Source of the DNA: Proteiniphilum sp.
GTDB lineage: Bacteria > Bacteroidota > Bacteroidia > Bacteroidales > Dysgonomonadaceae
Direction of reading: 5' to 3'
Assembly: GCA_016649795.1 (NCBI GenBank)
Contig: JAENWZ010000001.1
Coordinates: forward strand, 1 to 43,296
DNA: 43,296 bases
Shown: piece after piece, positions 1-9,401 of the stretch
How the letters are laid out: each line of letters opens with the position of its first letter
Position numbering within the stretch: the stretch's first letter is position 1
The notes under the pieces: model-generated
Told to the model about the DNA's origin: nothing
Seen by the model: the letters and a program-made list of their open reading frames with translations, nothing else
The model's database searches: none
Program-made: the position numbers and the translations under genes

Positions 1-776
1 CGTCCTTTTTCAGCAACAACATCGAGATCAAAATCTGCTATTTCTCTTCTCAGGTTTTGTCTTGCCTGCTCTTCATCGATAAACGATATTCCATAGCGCA
101 GGCGTAGTGTCTTTGTTCCATCAGAAAAATGAAGAACGATATTGGCGTTTCTGCCAGTGGCCGCGTGTGACGACACAGACAGACCATCCCGGAGAGAGCT
201 CACCTCCCGCGGCGCAATCTCGGGTTCAAGATAAAGATAGACTCTTGTATGATTGGCTAACTGCTGATAACCTGAGACAGCCTTACCATCCCATTTTAAA
301 ACGCCCTGGCGTGAATTGAGCACCAGATGGGTAGCATCGTTGCCGTTAAACGTCAACGCGTATAGGGCAGACTGGTGTGAGAGGGCATACTTTACATCTA
401 TCCCATGATCGTCCAGATAGACTGTGTAACCATAGGGTGTGATCTTCTCATTATCGTAACTATATGATATCACAGGCTTCAGATCTGCCCCATCTCCCTG
501 ATAAGGGCTTAAATTAAACGCGGAGCTGCCTCTGTGACTGGTCACCACAACCGGCAAACCGGACAATTGATCGCTGGTGAAATCTCCCCGTTCGGGATAA
601 ACACGCAACATGCTGTTGGGTAAATGAATGGTAGGATAAGTAGGCACTAAAAGATGACTGATGTTTCCCATATATGGATTCACATAGTCCACAACATCCT
701 GCTTATTCAACTGCGCATGGATATTTCCTGTTAGTAAGAGTAAGAATAGAAGCAGAAAAGTTCTAATTTTGTTCAT
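1..776 (-). CDS. GH92-like exported glycosidase, N-terminal part (truncated by window edge)
   Basis: The frame runs off the left edge, so only the first ~258 residues are present. It opens with a clear signal peptide: MNKIR, then a leucine-rich core, then a likely cleavage after NIHA, leaving Gln as the new N-terminus. The mature part begins QLNKQDVVDYVNPYMGN and continues with HLLVPTYPTIHLPNSMLRVYPER. This resembles the N-terminal beta-sandwich start of family GH92 alpha-mannosidases, which typically open with a VNPxxG phrase. The catalytic (alpha/alpha)6 domain would lie outside the window, so activity cannot be judged. The signal peptide places it in the periplasm or on the surface. It is transcribed divergently from the acyl-CoA synthetase gene. 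The family assignment is from motif resemblance and is moderately sure. Confidence 0.72.
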   Translation of the reverse strand, partial: MNKIRTFLLLFLLLLTGNIHAQLNKQDVVDYVNPYMGNISHLLVPTYPTIHLPNSMLRVYPERGDFTSDQLSGLPVVVTSHRGSSAFNLSPYQGDGADLKPVISYSYDNEKITPYGYTVYLDDHGIDVKYALSHQSALYALTFNGNDATHLVLNSRQGVLKWDGKAVSGYQQLANHTRVYLYLEPEIAPREVSSLRDGLSVSSHAATGRNANIVLHFSDGTKTLRLRYGISFIDEEQARQNLRREIADFDLDVVAEKG

Positions 777-1003
777 CTCACAGATCGTTTTTATACTGAC
801 ACTGAGCCAAAAAGGGTAAAAAAGGAGTTGACATATCGGCCATTTAATTGAATACCCGGGCTGTTTACAGCACAAATTTAGTTATTTTATCTGCATAAAG
901 AGAAATTTGTTCTATTTTTGTCATAAGTAGAAGAAAACGATCTTACTATAGGGTTGTTTTTAAACTACATGACTGATGATATTCCATAAAGTTAAAATAT
1001 AAA
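777..1003. other. Divergent intergenic region between GH92-like gene and acyl-CoA synthetase
   Basis: This 227-nt AT-rich spacer separates two divergently transcribed genes and must hold both promoters. On the + strand there is one perfect -7 type element (913-920). No convincing TTG lies 19-21 nt upstream of it. No TAnnTTTG was found on the minus strand close to the GH92-like start. No small gene or RNA was recognised. Confidence 0.5.
913..920 (+). promoter_or_regulatory. Candidate Bacteroidetes -7 element (TATTTTTG)
   Basis: TATTTTTG matches the Bacteroidetes sigma-ABfr -7 consensus TAnnTTTG. It lies about 84 nt before the acyl-CoA synthetase start. No good -33 TTG is visible at the right distance, so this is only a candidate. 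Confidence 0.35.
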
Positions 1004-2665
1004 ATGATGAACCAAAACACATTTCTAGGTCTTATTGAGCAAAGTGTCAGGAACCATTGGGAGCTGCCGGCCATGACTGGCTTCCAGGGTAAAACGCACT
1101 ATTACAAAGATTTTGCTCGTGAGATTGATCAGTTGCATGATTTTTTCAAAGCTGCCGGCATTCAGAGGGGTGACAAAATTTCTGTATGTGGAAAAAACTC
1201 TGCCAATTGGGCGATAGCCTTTTTCGCCACTCTCTCCTACGGGGCGGTATCGGTTAGTATTCTGCATGAGTTCGATAAGGATAGCGTGCAATTCATTGTC
1301 GATCACTCCGATTCAATCATGTTTTTTACCGACGACAACATCTGGCAGGATATTGATGAAAGCAAGCTCCCCAAAATAGAAACAGTGATTTCTCTCAATA
1401 ACTTCTCACTGCTGAAATCATCTTCTGAGGCGTCCACCAAATTTGCCGGGGAGGCACCTGCTTATTTCGGGAAGAAGTATGAAAAGGGTTTTTTCGTGAA
1501 TGACATCTCCTTCAGAACAGAAAAGCCGGAAGAGCTGGCGGTGATCAACTACACCTCAGGAACGACCAGCAGCCCCAAGGGTGTGATGATTCCCTACCGG
1601 AGCTTATGGTCTAACACCAGGTTTGCCAACGACTCACTTGAGTTTATCCATGCTGGTGACAACATCGTCTGTATGTTGCCCATGGCGCATACCTACGGGC
1701 TTGCATTCGAGATTCTCAACTCTATCTCTATGGGATGTCATATTCATTTTCTGGGTAAGACACCCTCCCCTAAAGTGTTGCTCGAAGCATTTGCCAGAGT
1801 GAAACCCAAGCTGGTGCTGGCTGTTCCGCTTATTATCGAAAAAATTGTCAATAAGAGTGTACTCCCCAAGCTGCAAGAGGGTGCCGCCAGGGTACTCACA
1901 AAAATCCCACTTCTCGATTCCTTCGTGTATGCGAAAGTACGTAAGTCAATGATTGAAGCATTCGGAGGTAATCTGATAGAGGTGACGATTGGCGGTGCCG
2001 CCATCAACCCCGATGTGGAGAAGTTCCTACGGAAGGTAAAGTTCCCTTACACCGTAGGTTTTGGAATGACCGAATGTGGACCGCTTGTCTCCTACTCCTA
2101 CTGGACTGATTTTAAAGAACACTCCTGCGGCAAGATCGTCGACAGGATGCAGGTGAGGATAGACTCGAATGATCCGCAAAACAGAGTGGGTGAGATCCAG
2201 GTGAAAGGCAGCAATGTGATGCTGGGATACTACAAAAACGAAGAGGCCACGAAGGAGACCTTTACCGACGATGGATGGCTGAAAACAGGTGATCTGGGGT
2301 TGCTGGACAAGGATAATTTTGTCTTTATCAAAGGGCGGGATAAAAATATGATCCTGGGACCCTCCGGACAGAATATCTATCCGGAAGAGATCGAAGAGAA
2401 GATCAACGGATCACCTTTTGTGAATGAGTCGCTGGTCATCGAAGAGAACAGGAAGATCGTCGCGCTTATTGTCCCCGACTTCGATGTTTTGAAGGAATAT
2501 GGCATTGCCGGTGACCAGCTGACGCCTTTCTTTGAGCATCTCATCACAGAGATCAACGCAAAACTACCCAACTACAGCAAGATCACATCCTTCCGCATAC
2601 GTGAGGAAGAGTTTGAGAAAACACCCAAGCGAAGTATCAAGCGATATAAATATCAGCAGAAGTAA
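1004..2665 (+). CDS. AMP-forming acyl-CoA synthetase / long-chain fatty acid-CoA ligase family
   Basis: A 553-residue member of the ANL (adenylate-forming) superfamily, the usual length for this family. It would activate a carboxylic acid, probably a fatty acid, with ATP to an acyl-AMP and then the CoA thioester. The A3 P-loop-like motif reads NYTSGTTSSPKGVM near residue 180. The A5 motif GFGMTECGP is near 350, and DGWLKTGDLG with KGRDKNMI near 425-450 forms the hinge and A8 region. The C-terminus has TPKRSIKRYKY, holding the likely catalytic lysine. No signal peptide or membrane segment is seen. Two adjacent ATG codons are possible starts (1004 and 1007). The gene stands alone and ends just before a bidirectional terminator. 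Chain-length specificity cannot be read from sequence. Confidence 0.88.
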   Translation: MMNQNTFLGLIEQSVRNHWELPAMTGFQGKTHYYKDFAREIDQLHDFFKAAGIQRGDKISVCGKNSANWAIAFFATLSYGAVSVSILHEFDKDSVQFIVDHSDSIMFFTDDNIWQDIDESKLPKIETVISLNNFSLLKSSSEASTKFAGEAPAYFGKKYEKGFFVNDISFRTEKPEELAVINYTSGTTSSPKGVMIPYRSLWSNTRFANDSLEFIHAGDNIVCMLPMAHTYGLAFEILNSISMGCHIHFLGKTPSPKVLLEAFARVKPKLVLAVPLIIEKIVNKSVLPKLQEGAARVLTKIPLLDSFVYAKVRKSMIEAFGGNLIEVTIGGAAINPDVEKFLRKVKFPYTVGFGMTECGPLVSYSYWTDFKEHSCGKIVDRMQVRIDSNDPQNRVGEIQVKGSNVMLGYYKNEEATKETFTDDGWLKTGDLGLLDKDNFVFIKGRDKNMILGPSGQNIYPEEIEEKINGSPFVNESLVIEENRKIVALIVPDFDVLKEYGIAGDQLTPFFEHLITEINAKLPNYSKITSFRIREEEFEKTPKRSIKRYKYQQK

Positions 2666-2687
2666 GTTAGTCAACCCACACATATGC

Positions 2688-2720
2688 AAAGAAGTCTAAA
2701 CATTACGTTTAGACTTCTTT
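2688..2720. terminator. Bidirectional hairpin terminator
   Basis: Perfect 14-bp inverted repeat: left arm AAAGAAGTCTAAAC (2688-2701), loop ATTAC, right arm GTTTAGACTTCTTT (2707-2720). It has A/T ends on both sides. It lies between the convergent acyl-CoA synthetase and the second carB, so it can end transcription from either side. Confidence 0.88.
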
Positions 2721-2749
2721 ATTGACGATATGCCGGCATCCTCTCTATA

Positions 2750-5700
2750 TCAGTACTCACTCCAGCTTTTGATTTCTATATCCTCCAGCTCCATTTTACA
2801 GAAGGCGGTGATGAAAGCGCTTGCCAGACGGGCGTTGGTGATAAGCGGAATATTGTAATCCACTGCACCGCGACGGATGATATAGCCATTGGTCAGCTCT
2901 CTCCTGGTCACATCTTTGGGTATATTGATGATCAGATCAAATTTCTTGTCGGCAATCATCTGCATGATGTTGTTCTCCCCATCCTCATCCGGCCAGTTCA
3001 CGTCGGTGGCATTGATGCCGTTGTCCACAAGGAACCTCTGCGTACCGTGACTGGCATAAAGTGCATACCCTTTCTCTCCCATAAGCCTGCATGCTTCCAG
3101 CAGATCTACTTTCGACTTCATCTCACCCGAAGAGATAAGGATAGCCTTCTCCGGTATTCGGTAACCTACAGAGAGCATAGACTTAAGAATGGCATCAGAA
3201 AAATCCTCCCCGATGCATCCCACTTCACCGGTGGAGGACATATCCACCCCCAGCACAGGATCGGCATTCTGCAAGCGGGAGAAGGAGAACTGGGACGCCT
3301 TCACTCCTACATAATCCAGATTGAACACGGAGCTGTCGGGTTTCACAAAGGGTGCATCCAGCATAATGTGAGTGGCCGTCTCAATGAAATTATGTTTTAA
3401 CACTTTAGAGACGAAAGGAAAGGAGCGCGATGCCCGCAGGTTACACTCTATCACCTTGATCTCATTGTTCCTGGCAAGATATTGAATATTGAACGGGCCG
3501 CTGATGTTCAACTCCATGGCAATCTGTTTGGATATTTTCTTCACACGGCGCATCGTCTCGAGATAGAGCTTCTGGGCAGGGAAGACGAGTGTGGCATCGC
3601 CCGAATGGACACCGGCAAACTCCACATGTTCCGAGATAGCATATTCAACCACCTCGCCCTCACGGGCTACCGCATCGAACTCAATCTCTTTGGCATTCTG
3701 CATGAAAGAGGATACCACCACCGGGTGCTCCTTCGACACATTGACCGCCATCTTCAGGAAGATATGCATCTGTTCTCTGTCGTAACATACATTCATGGCA
3801 GCACCTGAGAGCACGTAGGAAGGGCGAATTAACACAGGAAAACCCACCTCCTCTACAAAAGAGTCTATCTCGTCGAAGCTGCTCATCTCTTTCCAGCGGG
3901 GCTGGTCTATGCCCAGCTCATCGAGCATGGCGGAGAATTTATGCCTGTTTTCCGCGCGGTCGATGGAGAGGGGTGATGTACCTAATATCGGCACATCCTG
4001 CCTGTGCAGCTTCATTGCCAGGTTGTTGGGTATCTGTCCTCCTACGGAGACGATCACTCCTTTTGGATTTTCTATCTCAATCACATCCAGTACACGCTCA
4101 AAGGTGAGCTCATCAAAATAGAGCCTGTCGCACATGTCGTAATCAGTCGATACTGTTTCGGGATTGTAGTTGATCATTACCGACTGGTATCCCAGATCAC
4201 GTGCCGTCTGTACCGCGTTCACAGAGCACCAGTCGAACTCCACCGATGAACCGATCCTGTAGGCACCTGAACCCAGCACAATCACCGATTCACCCTCCTC
4301 TTTACGTGGAGTGTAGGCCTTCTCAGAGCCATAGGTGAAATAGAGATAGTTTGTCTTATCGGGATGCTCGGAAGCAACGGTGTTGATACGACGAACCACC
4401 GGCAGGATATGCAGGCTCTTCCTGTGATTCCGTACCCTGATCAACTCATCCTCTACTGTTCCCTGAGGTTCCTCCACAAAGCGGGCAACCTGGAAGTCAG
4501 AGAATCCGAGCCTTTTTGCCTCTCTCAGTACCTCTTCCGGAAGCTCTTCTATCCTGTTGTAGGCAGACAGCTTCCTGGAATAGTTGTAGATATTCTCCAG
4601 CTTCTCCAAAAACCAGCGGTCGATCTTTGTGAGCTCCTCAATCTCTCCTACACTGTAACCTTTGTCAAAAGCATCAGCAATGGCGAAGATGCGCAGATCG
4701 GTCGGTTTGGAAAGTGACTCCTCCACATTTTCGAACGTTATTTCGCTATTGCCTACAAAACCGTGCATCCCCTGCCCGATCATGCGCAGTCCCTTCTGTA
4801 TGATCTCTTCAAACGACTGACCGATGGACATGATCTCACCCACAGATTTCATGGAGGAACCAATCTCGTGGCTCACACCATAGAACTTATTAAGATCCCA
4901 ACGCGGGATCTTCACAATCATATAATCCACTTTCGGAGCTACATAAGCCGAATTGGCGGTACCCATCTCTCCGATCTGGTCGAGTGTGTACCCCAGCGCC
5001 AGCTTGGTGGCCACGAAGGCCAGCGGATAACCCGATGCTTTGGATGCCAGCGCTGAAGAGCGACTCAGACGGGCATTGATCTCTATGATGCGGTAGTCGT
5101 TCGTGACAGCGTTGAAAGCGTACTGTATATTACACTCACCAACGATACCGATATGGCGGACTGTACGCCTTGCAATATCCTCCATCAAAGAGATCTGTTC
5201 TTTGGTAAGAGTGATGATCGGTGCCACCACAATACTTTCGCCGGTGTGGATACCCAGTGGATCGAAGTTCTCCATCGGCACCACGGTGAAGCAGTGGTCG
5301 TTATTATCACGGATCACCTCAAACTCAATCTCCTTCCACCCTTTAAGGCTCTCCTCCACCAATATCTGGCTGGAGAACGAGAGGGCACTCTTGCAGAGCT
5401 CCACGAACTCTTTCTCATCTGCACAAATACCGGAACCCTGTCCCCCCAGCGCATAGGCGGATCGTACCATAATAGGAAAACCAATCTCATGAGCTGCTGT
5501 CAGTGCATCTTCCAGGTTTTCCACCGCGCGTGACTGCGGTGTTTTCACCTCTATCTCATCCAGCTTCCTGACGAACAGATCACGGTCCTCCGTAATCATG
5601 ATCGCTTCCACCGATGTTCCCAGCACACGCACCCCGTACTTGTTGAGCGTACCGCTCTGGTACAACTCCGTACCGCAGTTCAGCGCTGTCTGTCCGCCGA

Positions 5701-5962
5701 AGGCCAGCAGGATGCCATCCGGTTTCTCTTTCTGTATAACCTTCTCTACGAAAAAGGGTGTGATAGGCAGGAAATAGACAGTGTCGGCCACACCCTCCGA
5801 TGTCTGAATGGTGGCTATATTCGGGTTGATCAGCACCGTTTCAATGCCTTCCTCACGCATTGCTTTCAGTGCCTGTGAACCGGAATAATCAAACTCCCCC
5901 GCCTGTCCGATCTTCAGGGCACCGGAACCCAGTAAAATAACTTTCTTGATTGATTGATCCAT
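2750..5962 (-). CDS. carB: Carbamoyl-phosphate synthase large subunit, second copy
   Basis: At 1070 residues this has the full CarB length. The large subunit makes carbamoyl phosphate from bicarbonate, ammonia (channelled from CarA) and two ATP, feeding pyrimidine and arginine synthesis. Both ATP-grasp halves are present. The first has LLGSGALKIGQAGEFDYSGS and ALGGQGSGI; the second opens LGSGAYRIGSSVEFDWCSV and has YVLSGAAMNV. The C-terminal ~130 residues form the MGS-like allosteric domain (LYASHGTQRFL, then TNGYIIRRGAVDYNIPLITN). No catalytic loop looks disrupted. It is last in the operon carA-carB-carB, 127 nt after the first carB, and ends at a hairpin terminator. It is clearly paralogous to the copy at 6090-9401. 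Several phrases (LINPNIATIQTSEG, KGWKEIEFEV) resemble eukaryotic CAD/CPS1 more than E. coli CarB. Confidence 0.95.
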   Translation of the reverse strand: MDQSIKKVILLGSGALKIGQAGEFDYSGSQALKAMREEGIETVLINPNIATIQTSEGVADTVYFLPITPFFVEKVIQKEKPDGILLAFGGQTALNCGTELYQSGTLNKYGVRVLGTSVEAIMITEDRDLFVRKLDEIEVKTPQSRAVENLEDALTAAHEIGFPIMVRSAYALGGQGSGICADEKEFVELCKSALSFSSQILVEESLKGWKEIEFEVIRDNNDHCFTVVPMENFDPLGIHTGESIVVAPIITLTKEQISLMEDIARRTVRHIGIVGECNIQYAFNAVTNDYRIIEINARLSRSSALASKASGYPLAFVATKLALGYTLDQIGEMGTANSAYVAPKVDYMIVKIPRWDLNKFYGVSHEIGSSMKSVGEIMSIGQSFEEIIQKGLRMIGQGMHGFVGNSEITFENVEESLSKPTDLRIFAIADAFDKGYSVGEIEELTKIDRWFLEKLENIYNYSRKLSAYNRIEELPEEVLREAKRLGFSDFQVARFVEEPQGTVEDELIRVRNHRKSLHILPVVRRINTVASEHPDKTNYLYFTYGSEKAYTPRKEEGESVIVLGSGAYRIGSSVEFDWCSVNAVQTARDLGYQSVMINYNPETVSTDYDMCDRLYFDELTFERVLDVIEIENPKGVIVSVGGQIPNNLAMKLHRQDVPILGTSPLSIDRAENRHKFSAMLDELGIDQPRWKEMSSFDEIDSFVEEVGFPVLIRPSYVLSGAAMNVCYDREQMHIFLKMAVNVSKEHPVVVSSFMQNAKEIEFDAVAREGEVVEYAISEHVEFAGVHSGDATLVFPAQKLYLETMRRVKKISKQIAMELNISGPFNIQYLARNNEIKVIECNLRASRSFPFVSKVLKHNFIETATHIMLDAPFVKPDSSVFNLDYVGVKASQFSFSRLQNADPVLGVDMSSTGEVGCIGEDFSDAILKSMLSVGYRIPEKAILISSGEMKSKVDLLEACRLMGEKGYALYASHGTQRFLVDNGINATDVNWPDEDGENNIMQMIADKKFDLIINIPKDVTRRELTNGYIIRRGAVDYNIPLITNARLASAFITAFCKMELEDIEIKSWSEY

Positions 5963-6092
5963 TAATTGATGTGTTGATGTGTCGATTTAACGATGTGCCG
6001 ATTTGATGATTTGATGATTTGATGATTTGGTGATGAGCTAATCTGCTAATCTGTTAATCTGCTAATCAACTAATCACCGAATCTGCTAATCA
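5963..6092 (-). repeat. Degenerate 8-nt periodic array filling the carB-carB spacer
   Basis: Read on the minus strand from the stop codon of the upstream carB, the spacer divides into 16 consecutive 8-mers in unbroken register. They include TGATTAGC, AGATTCGG, AGATTAAC, AGATTAGC twice in a row, TCATCACC, AAATCATC three times in a row, AAATCGGC, ACATCGTT, AAATCGAC and ACATCAAC. A final TA precedes the next carB ATG. The general pattern is AnATYAnC. The first unit begins with the TGA stop itself, so the array fills the spacer almost to the base. It resembles short tandemly repeated repetitive sequence seen between genes in many environmental bacteria. Confidence 0.85.
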
Positions 6093-9000
6093 CTTATACT
6101 CTCCCCAGTGCTTAATCTCAATATCATCCTCTGAGATCTTACAGAACGCTTTGATAAAGGCACTTGCCAGACGAGCGTTCGTGATAAGAGGAATATTGAA
6201 GTCGATGGCGCCGCGACGGATCTTGTAGCCGTTTGTCAGTTCCCTTTCTGTAAGGTTTTTCGGAATGTTGATGACCAGATCGAATCTCTTCTCTGCAATC
6301 ATTTCGTTCACCTTCAGCCCGGTACCAACGTCATCCGGCCAGGCTACGAAACTGCTCTCCACTCCGTTTTCCGTCAGGAACTTCTGCGTACCGCCGGTTG
6401 CGAAAAGGCAGTATCCGTTTTGTTGCAACAATCGGCAGGCATCCAGCAGGTCCACCTTCGATTTCGTACCACCCGAGGAGACCATGATGTTCTTTTTGGG
6501 AATGCGGTAGCCTACAGCCAACATGGAAGTGAGCAGTGCATCATCGAAATGGGTGCCAATGGCCCCGACTTCTCCGGTCGATGCCATATCCACTCCAAGT
6601 ACCGGATCGGCTTTCTGCAGGCGGGTAAAGGAGAACTGAGAGGCTTTGATCCCCACATAGTCGAGATCGAAAGCCGACTTCTCCGGCTTCTCCACCTGTA
6701 TATCAAGCATCACTTTCGTTGCAAGCTCTATAAGGTTTATCTTGAGAACTTTAGATACAAACGGGAATGATCTGGAAGCTCTCAGGTTGCACTCTATCAC
6801 TTTGATATCATTCTCTTTTGCCAGGAACTGAATATTGAATGGACCGGAGATATTCAATGCTTTGGCAATCTCACGTGTGATCTGTTTGATTCTTCTTACC
6901 GTCTGCACATATATCTTCTGTGGCGGGAACTGAATGGTGGCATCCCCCGAGTGGACACCGGCAAACTCCACATGTTCGGAGATGGCGTAGACCACCAGCT
7001 CTCCGTTCTGGGCGACCGCATCCATCTCAATCTCTTTGGCATATTCCACAAATTCCGACACCACCACCGGATATTTATTCGACACCTCGGTCGCCAGCGT
7101 GAGGAAGCGCTCCAGCTCATCCCTGTTGGAGCAGACGTTCATCGCTGCACCCGAGAGCACGTAGGAAGGGCGTACCAGCAGCGGGAAGCCCACCTCATCC
7201 ACGAACAGGTGTATATCATCGAGCGTGGTGAGCTCTTTCCACCGAGGCTGGTCGATATGCAACCTGTCGAGCATGGAAGAGAACTTATGACGGTCCTCAG
7301 CGTTATCGATGCTACTCGCGGAAGTACCCAGAATGTGCACCCCTGCGTTGTCCAGTTTCACTGCCAGGTTGTTGGGTATCTGTCCCCCTACCGAGACGAT
7401 GACGCCGTGCGGGTTTTCGAGTTCAATAATATCCATCACCCGCTCATACGACAGTTCATCGAAATAGAGCCGGTCGCACATATCATAGTCGGTCGACACC
7501 GTTTCGGGGTTGTAGTTGATCATCACAGAGCGGTATCCCTCTTTACGGACGGTGGTCAGCGCATTCACCGAGCACCAGTCGAACTCGACCGACGAGCCTA
7601 TACGATAGGCCCCCGACCCCAGCACGATCACCGAGCGGCGATCGCCCAGGTAGTGCACATCGTTCTCCGATCCGTTGTAGGTGAGATAGAGGTAGTTGGT
7701 CTGCGCGGGATACTCAGCCGCCAGCGTATCTATCTGCTTTACCACCGGGAGAAGACCCCGTCTCTTTCTGTAGGCACGGATAATCCGCGGATATTCATCT
7801 TCTGTTTGCTCTTTCCAGATGGCTCTGGCAACCTGAAAGTCGGAGAAACCCTGTTGCTTGGCCACCTGCAGCAGTTCATCGAAACCGTTGTTATTCTCTT
7901 TTCCGAAATCAACCGATTCGGGCCTGTATGCTTCCAGTGATTCAGCTGTAAGGATGATATTGTACAATTTACGCAGGAACCATCTGTCTATTTTTGTCAG
8001 CTCATGGATCTGATCTACTGTATATCCTTTGCGGAACGCTTTGCTGATAACGAAGATGCGCTGATCAGTCGGCTCATGTAGTGCTTTGTCTATATCATCG
8101 ATCTTCAGCTCCTTGTTCTCCACGAAGCCGTGCATCCCCAGCCCGATCATGCGGAGCCCCTTCTGTATAGCCTCCTCAAAGGTGCGGCCGATGGCCATGA
8201 TCTCGCCTACCGACTTCATGCTGGAGCCGATCTCTTTCGATACGCCGCTGAACTTACCCAGATCCCAGCGGGGGATCTTAACGACAATATAATCGAGTGC
8301 CGGCTCAAAGAAGGCACTGGTAGATTTGGTGACAGAGTTCTTCAGGTCGAAGAGCCCGTAGCCCAGTCCCAGCTTGGCAGCGACAAATGCCAGCGGATAG
8401 CCGGTAGCCTTGGAGGCCAGTGCCGAGGAGCGGCTCAGACGGGCGTTCACCTCTATCACGCGGTAGTCTTCCGATTCCGGGTCGAAGGCGTACTGCACGT
8501 TGCACTCTCCCACGATACCGATATGGCGGACAATCTTGATGGCCAGCTCCCGCAGCTTATGATACTCTGTATTGGTAAGTGTCTGCGAGGGGGCCACCAC
8601 GATGCTTTCGCCGGTGTGTATGCCTAGCGGGTCGAAGTTCTCCATATTGCAGACGGTGATGCAGTTGTCGTAGCGGTCCCGTACCACCTCATACTCAATC
8701 TCCTTCCACCCCTTCAGCGACTTCTCTATCAGCAGCTGATCGGAGTAGTTGAACGCTTTGCCGGCGAGTGCCTTCAGCTCCTCTTCATTGTTACAGAAGC
8801 CGGAACCCAGTCCGCCCAGGGCATAGGCAGCACGCACAATGATGGGATAGTCCAGCGTGTCTGCGGCCTGTAACGCATCAGCCATCGAAGCGACGGCAAA
8901 GCTTTGGATGCTCTTCACACCAATCTGATCGAGCTTCTTCACGAACAGATCGCGGTCTTCCGTATCCATGATCGCCTGTACCGGTGTACCCATCACCTGC

Positions 9001-9401
9001 ACATCATATTTCTCGAACACACCCGACTGATAAAGCGCTACACCGCAGTTCAATGCTGTCTGTCCGCCGAAGGCGAGCAGAATACCGTCGGGTCGCTCGC
9101 GGGCGATCACCTTCTCCACGAAGAAGGGTGTCACAGGGAGAAAGTATATCTTGTCGGCCGATCCTTCCGATGTCTGTACCGTAGCAATATTGGGATTGAT
9201 CAGAATCGTCTCCACACCCTCCTCACGTAACGCCTTGAGTGCCTGCGATCCGGAGTAGTCAAACTCTCCCGCCTCGCCAATCTTCAATGCCCCCGAGCCC
9301 AGGATAAGGGCTTTTTTCACTTTGGTCATCCCCTCGGCAGGTGACGGGGTTATATCTTGTAGAAATAAACTGTTGTGATCCATTCTTTGCATTTTATCCA
9401 T
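6090..9401 (-). CDS. carB: Carbamoyl-phosphate synthase large subunit, first copy
   Basis: A full CarB of 1103 residues with two ATP-grasp halves (LILGSGALKIGEAGEFDYSG and LGSGAYRIGSSVEFDWCSV). The second half also has SYVLSGAAMNVC, and the C-terminus is an MGS-like regulatory domain (LFATGGTQKFL, TNGYKIRRGAIDFNIPLITN). The first ATP-grasp half carries ALGGLGSGF and CNMENFDPLGIHTGES, phrases almost identical to eukaryotic CAD/CPS1. The start at 9401 overlaps the carA stop in the arrangement TAATG, which favours translational coupling. A later ATG at 9329 (MTKVKKALILG) would match the paralogue's N-terminus better and is the alternative start. It lies directly after carA and is followed by the second carB, so one glutaminase subunit may serve two synthetase subunits. 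Confidence 0.95.
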   Translation of the reverse strand: MDKMQRMDHNSLFLQDITPSPAEGMTKVKKALILGSGALKIGEAGEFDYSGSQALKALREEGVETILINPNIATVQTSEGSADKIYFLPVTPFFVEKVIARERPDGILLAFGGQTALNCGVALYQSGVFEKYDVQVMGTPVQAIMDTEDRDLFVKKLDQIGVKSIQSFAVASMADALQAADTLDYPIIVRAAYALGGLGSGFCNNEEELKALAGKAFNYSDQLLIEKSLKGWKEIEYEVVRDRYDNCITVCNMENFDPLGIHTGESIVVAPSQTLTNTEYHKLRELAIKIVRHIGIVGECNVQYAFDPESEDYRVIEVNARLSRSSALASKATGYPLAFVAAKLGLGYGLFDLKNSVTKSTSAFFEPALDYIVVKIPRWDLGKFSGVSKEIGSSMKSVGEIMAIGRTFEEAIQKGLRMIGLGMHGFVENKELKIDDIDKALHEPTDQRIFVISKAFRKGYTVDQIHELTKIDRWFLRKLYNIILTAESLEAYRPESVDFGKENNNGFDELLQVAKQQGFSDFQVARAIWKEQTEDEYPRIIRAYRKRRGLLPVVKQIDTLAAEYPAQTNYLYLTYNGSENDVHYLGDRRSVIVLGSGAYRIGSSVEFDWCSVNALTTVRKEGYRSVMINYNPETVSTDYDMCDRLYFDELSYERVMDIIELENPHGVIVSVGGQIPNNLAVKLDNAGVHILGTSASSIDNAEDRHKFSSMLDRLHIDQPRWKELTTLDDIHLFVDEVGFPLLVRPSYVLSGAAMNVCSNRDELERFLTLATEVSNKYPVVVSEFVEYAKEIEMDAVAQNGELVVYAISEHVEFAGVHSGDATIQFPPQKIYVQTVRRIKQITREIAKALNISGPFNIQFLAKENDIKVIECNLRASRSFPFVSKVLKINLIELATKVMLDIQVEKPEKSAFDLDYVGIKASQFSFTRLQKADPVLGVDMASTGEVGAIGTHFDDALLTSMLAVGYRIPKKNIMVSSGGTKSKVDLLDACRLLQQNGYCLFATGGTQKFLTENGVESSFVAWPDDVGTGLKVNEMIAEKRFDLVINIPKNLTERELTNGYKIRRGAIDFNIPLITNARLASAFIKAFCKISEDDIEIKHWGEYK

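Noticed and set aside
107..319. 70-codon frame on the + strand near the left edge
   Set aside because: It is opposite the GH92-like coding sequence, which has a signal peptide and family motifs.
5963..6092. Possible CRISPR array in the carB-carB spacer
   Set aside because: The unit is only 8 nt, there are no spacers, and no cas genes are near; it is a short-period tandem repeat.
6951..7940. Long open frame (329 codons) antisense to the first carB
   Set aside because: It lies wholly within a well-supported carB. It is rich in His, Arg and Val as expected from reading the complement of that coding sequence, and no family motif is present.
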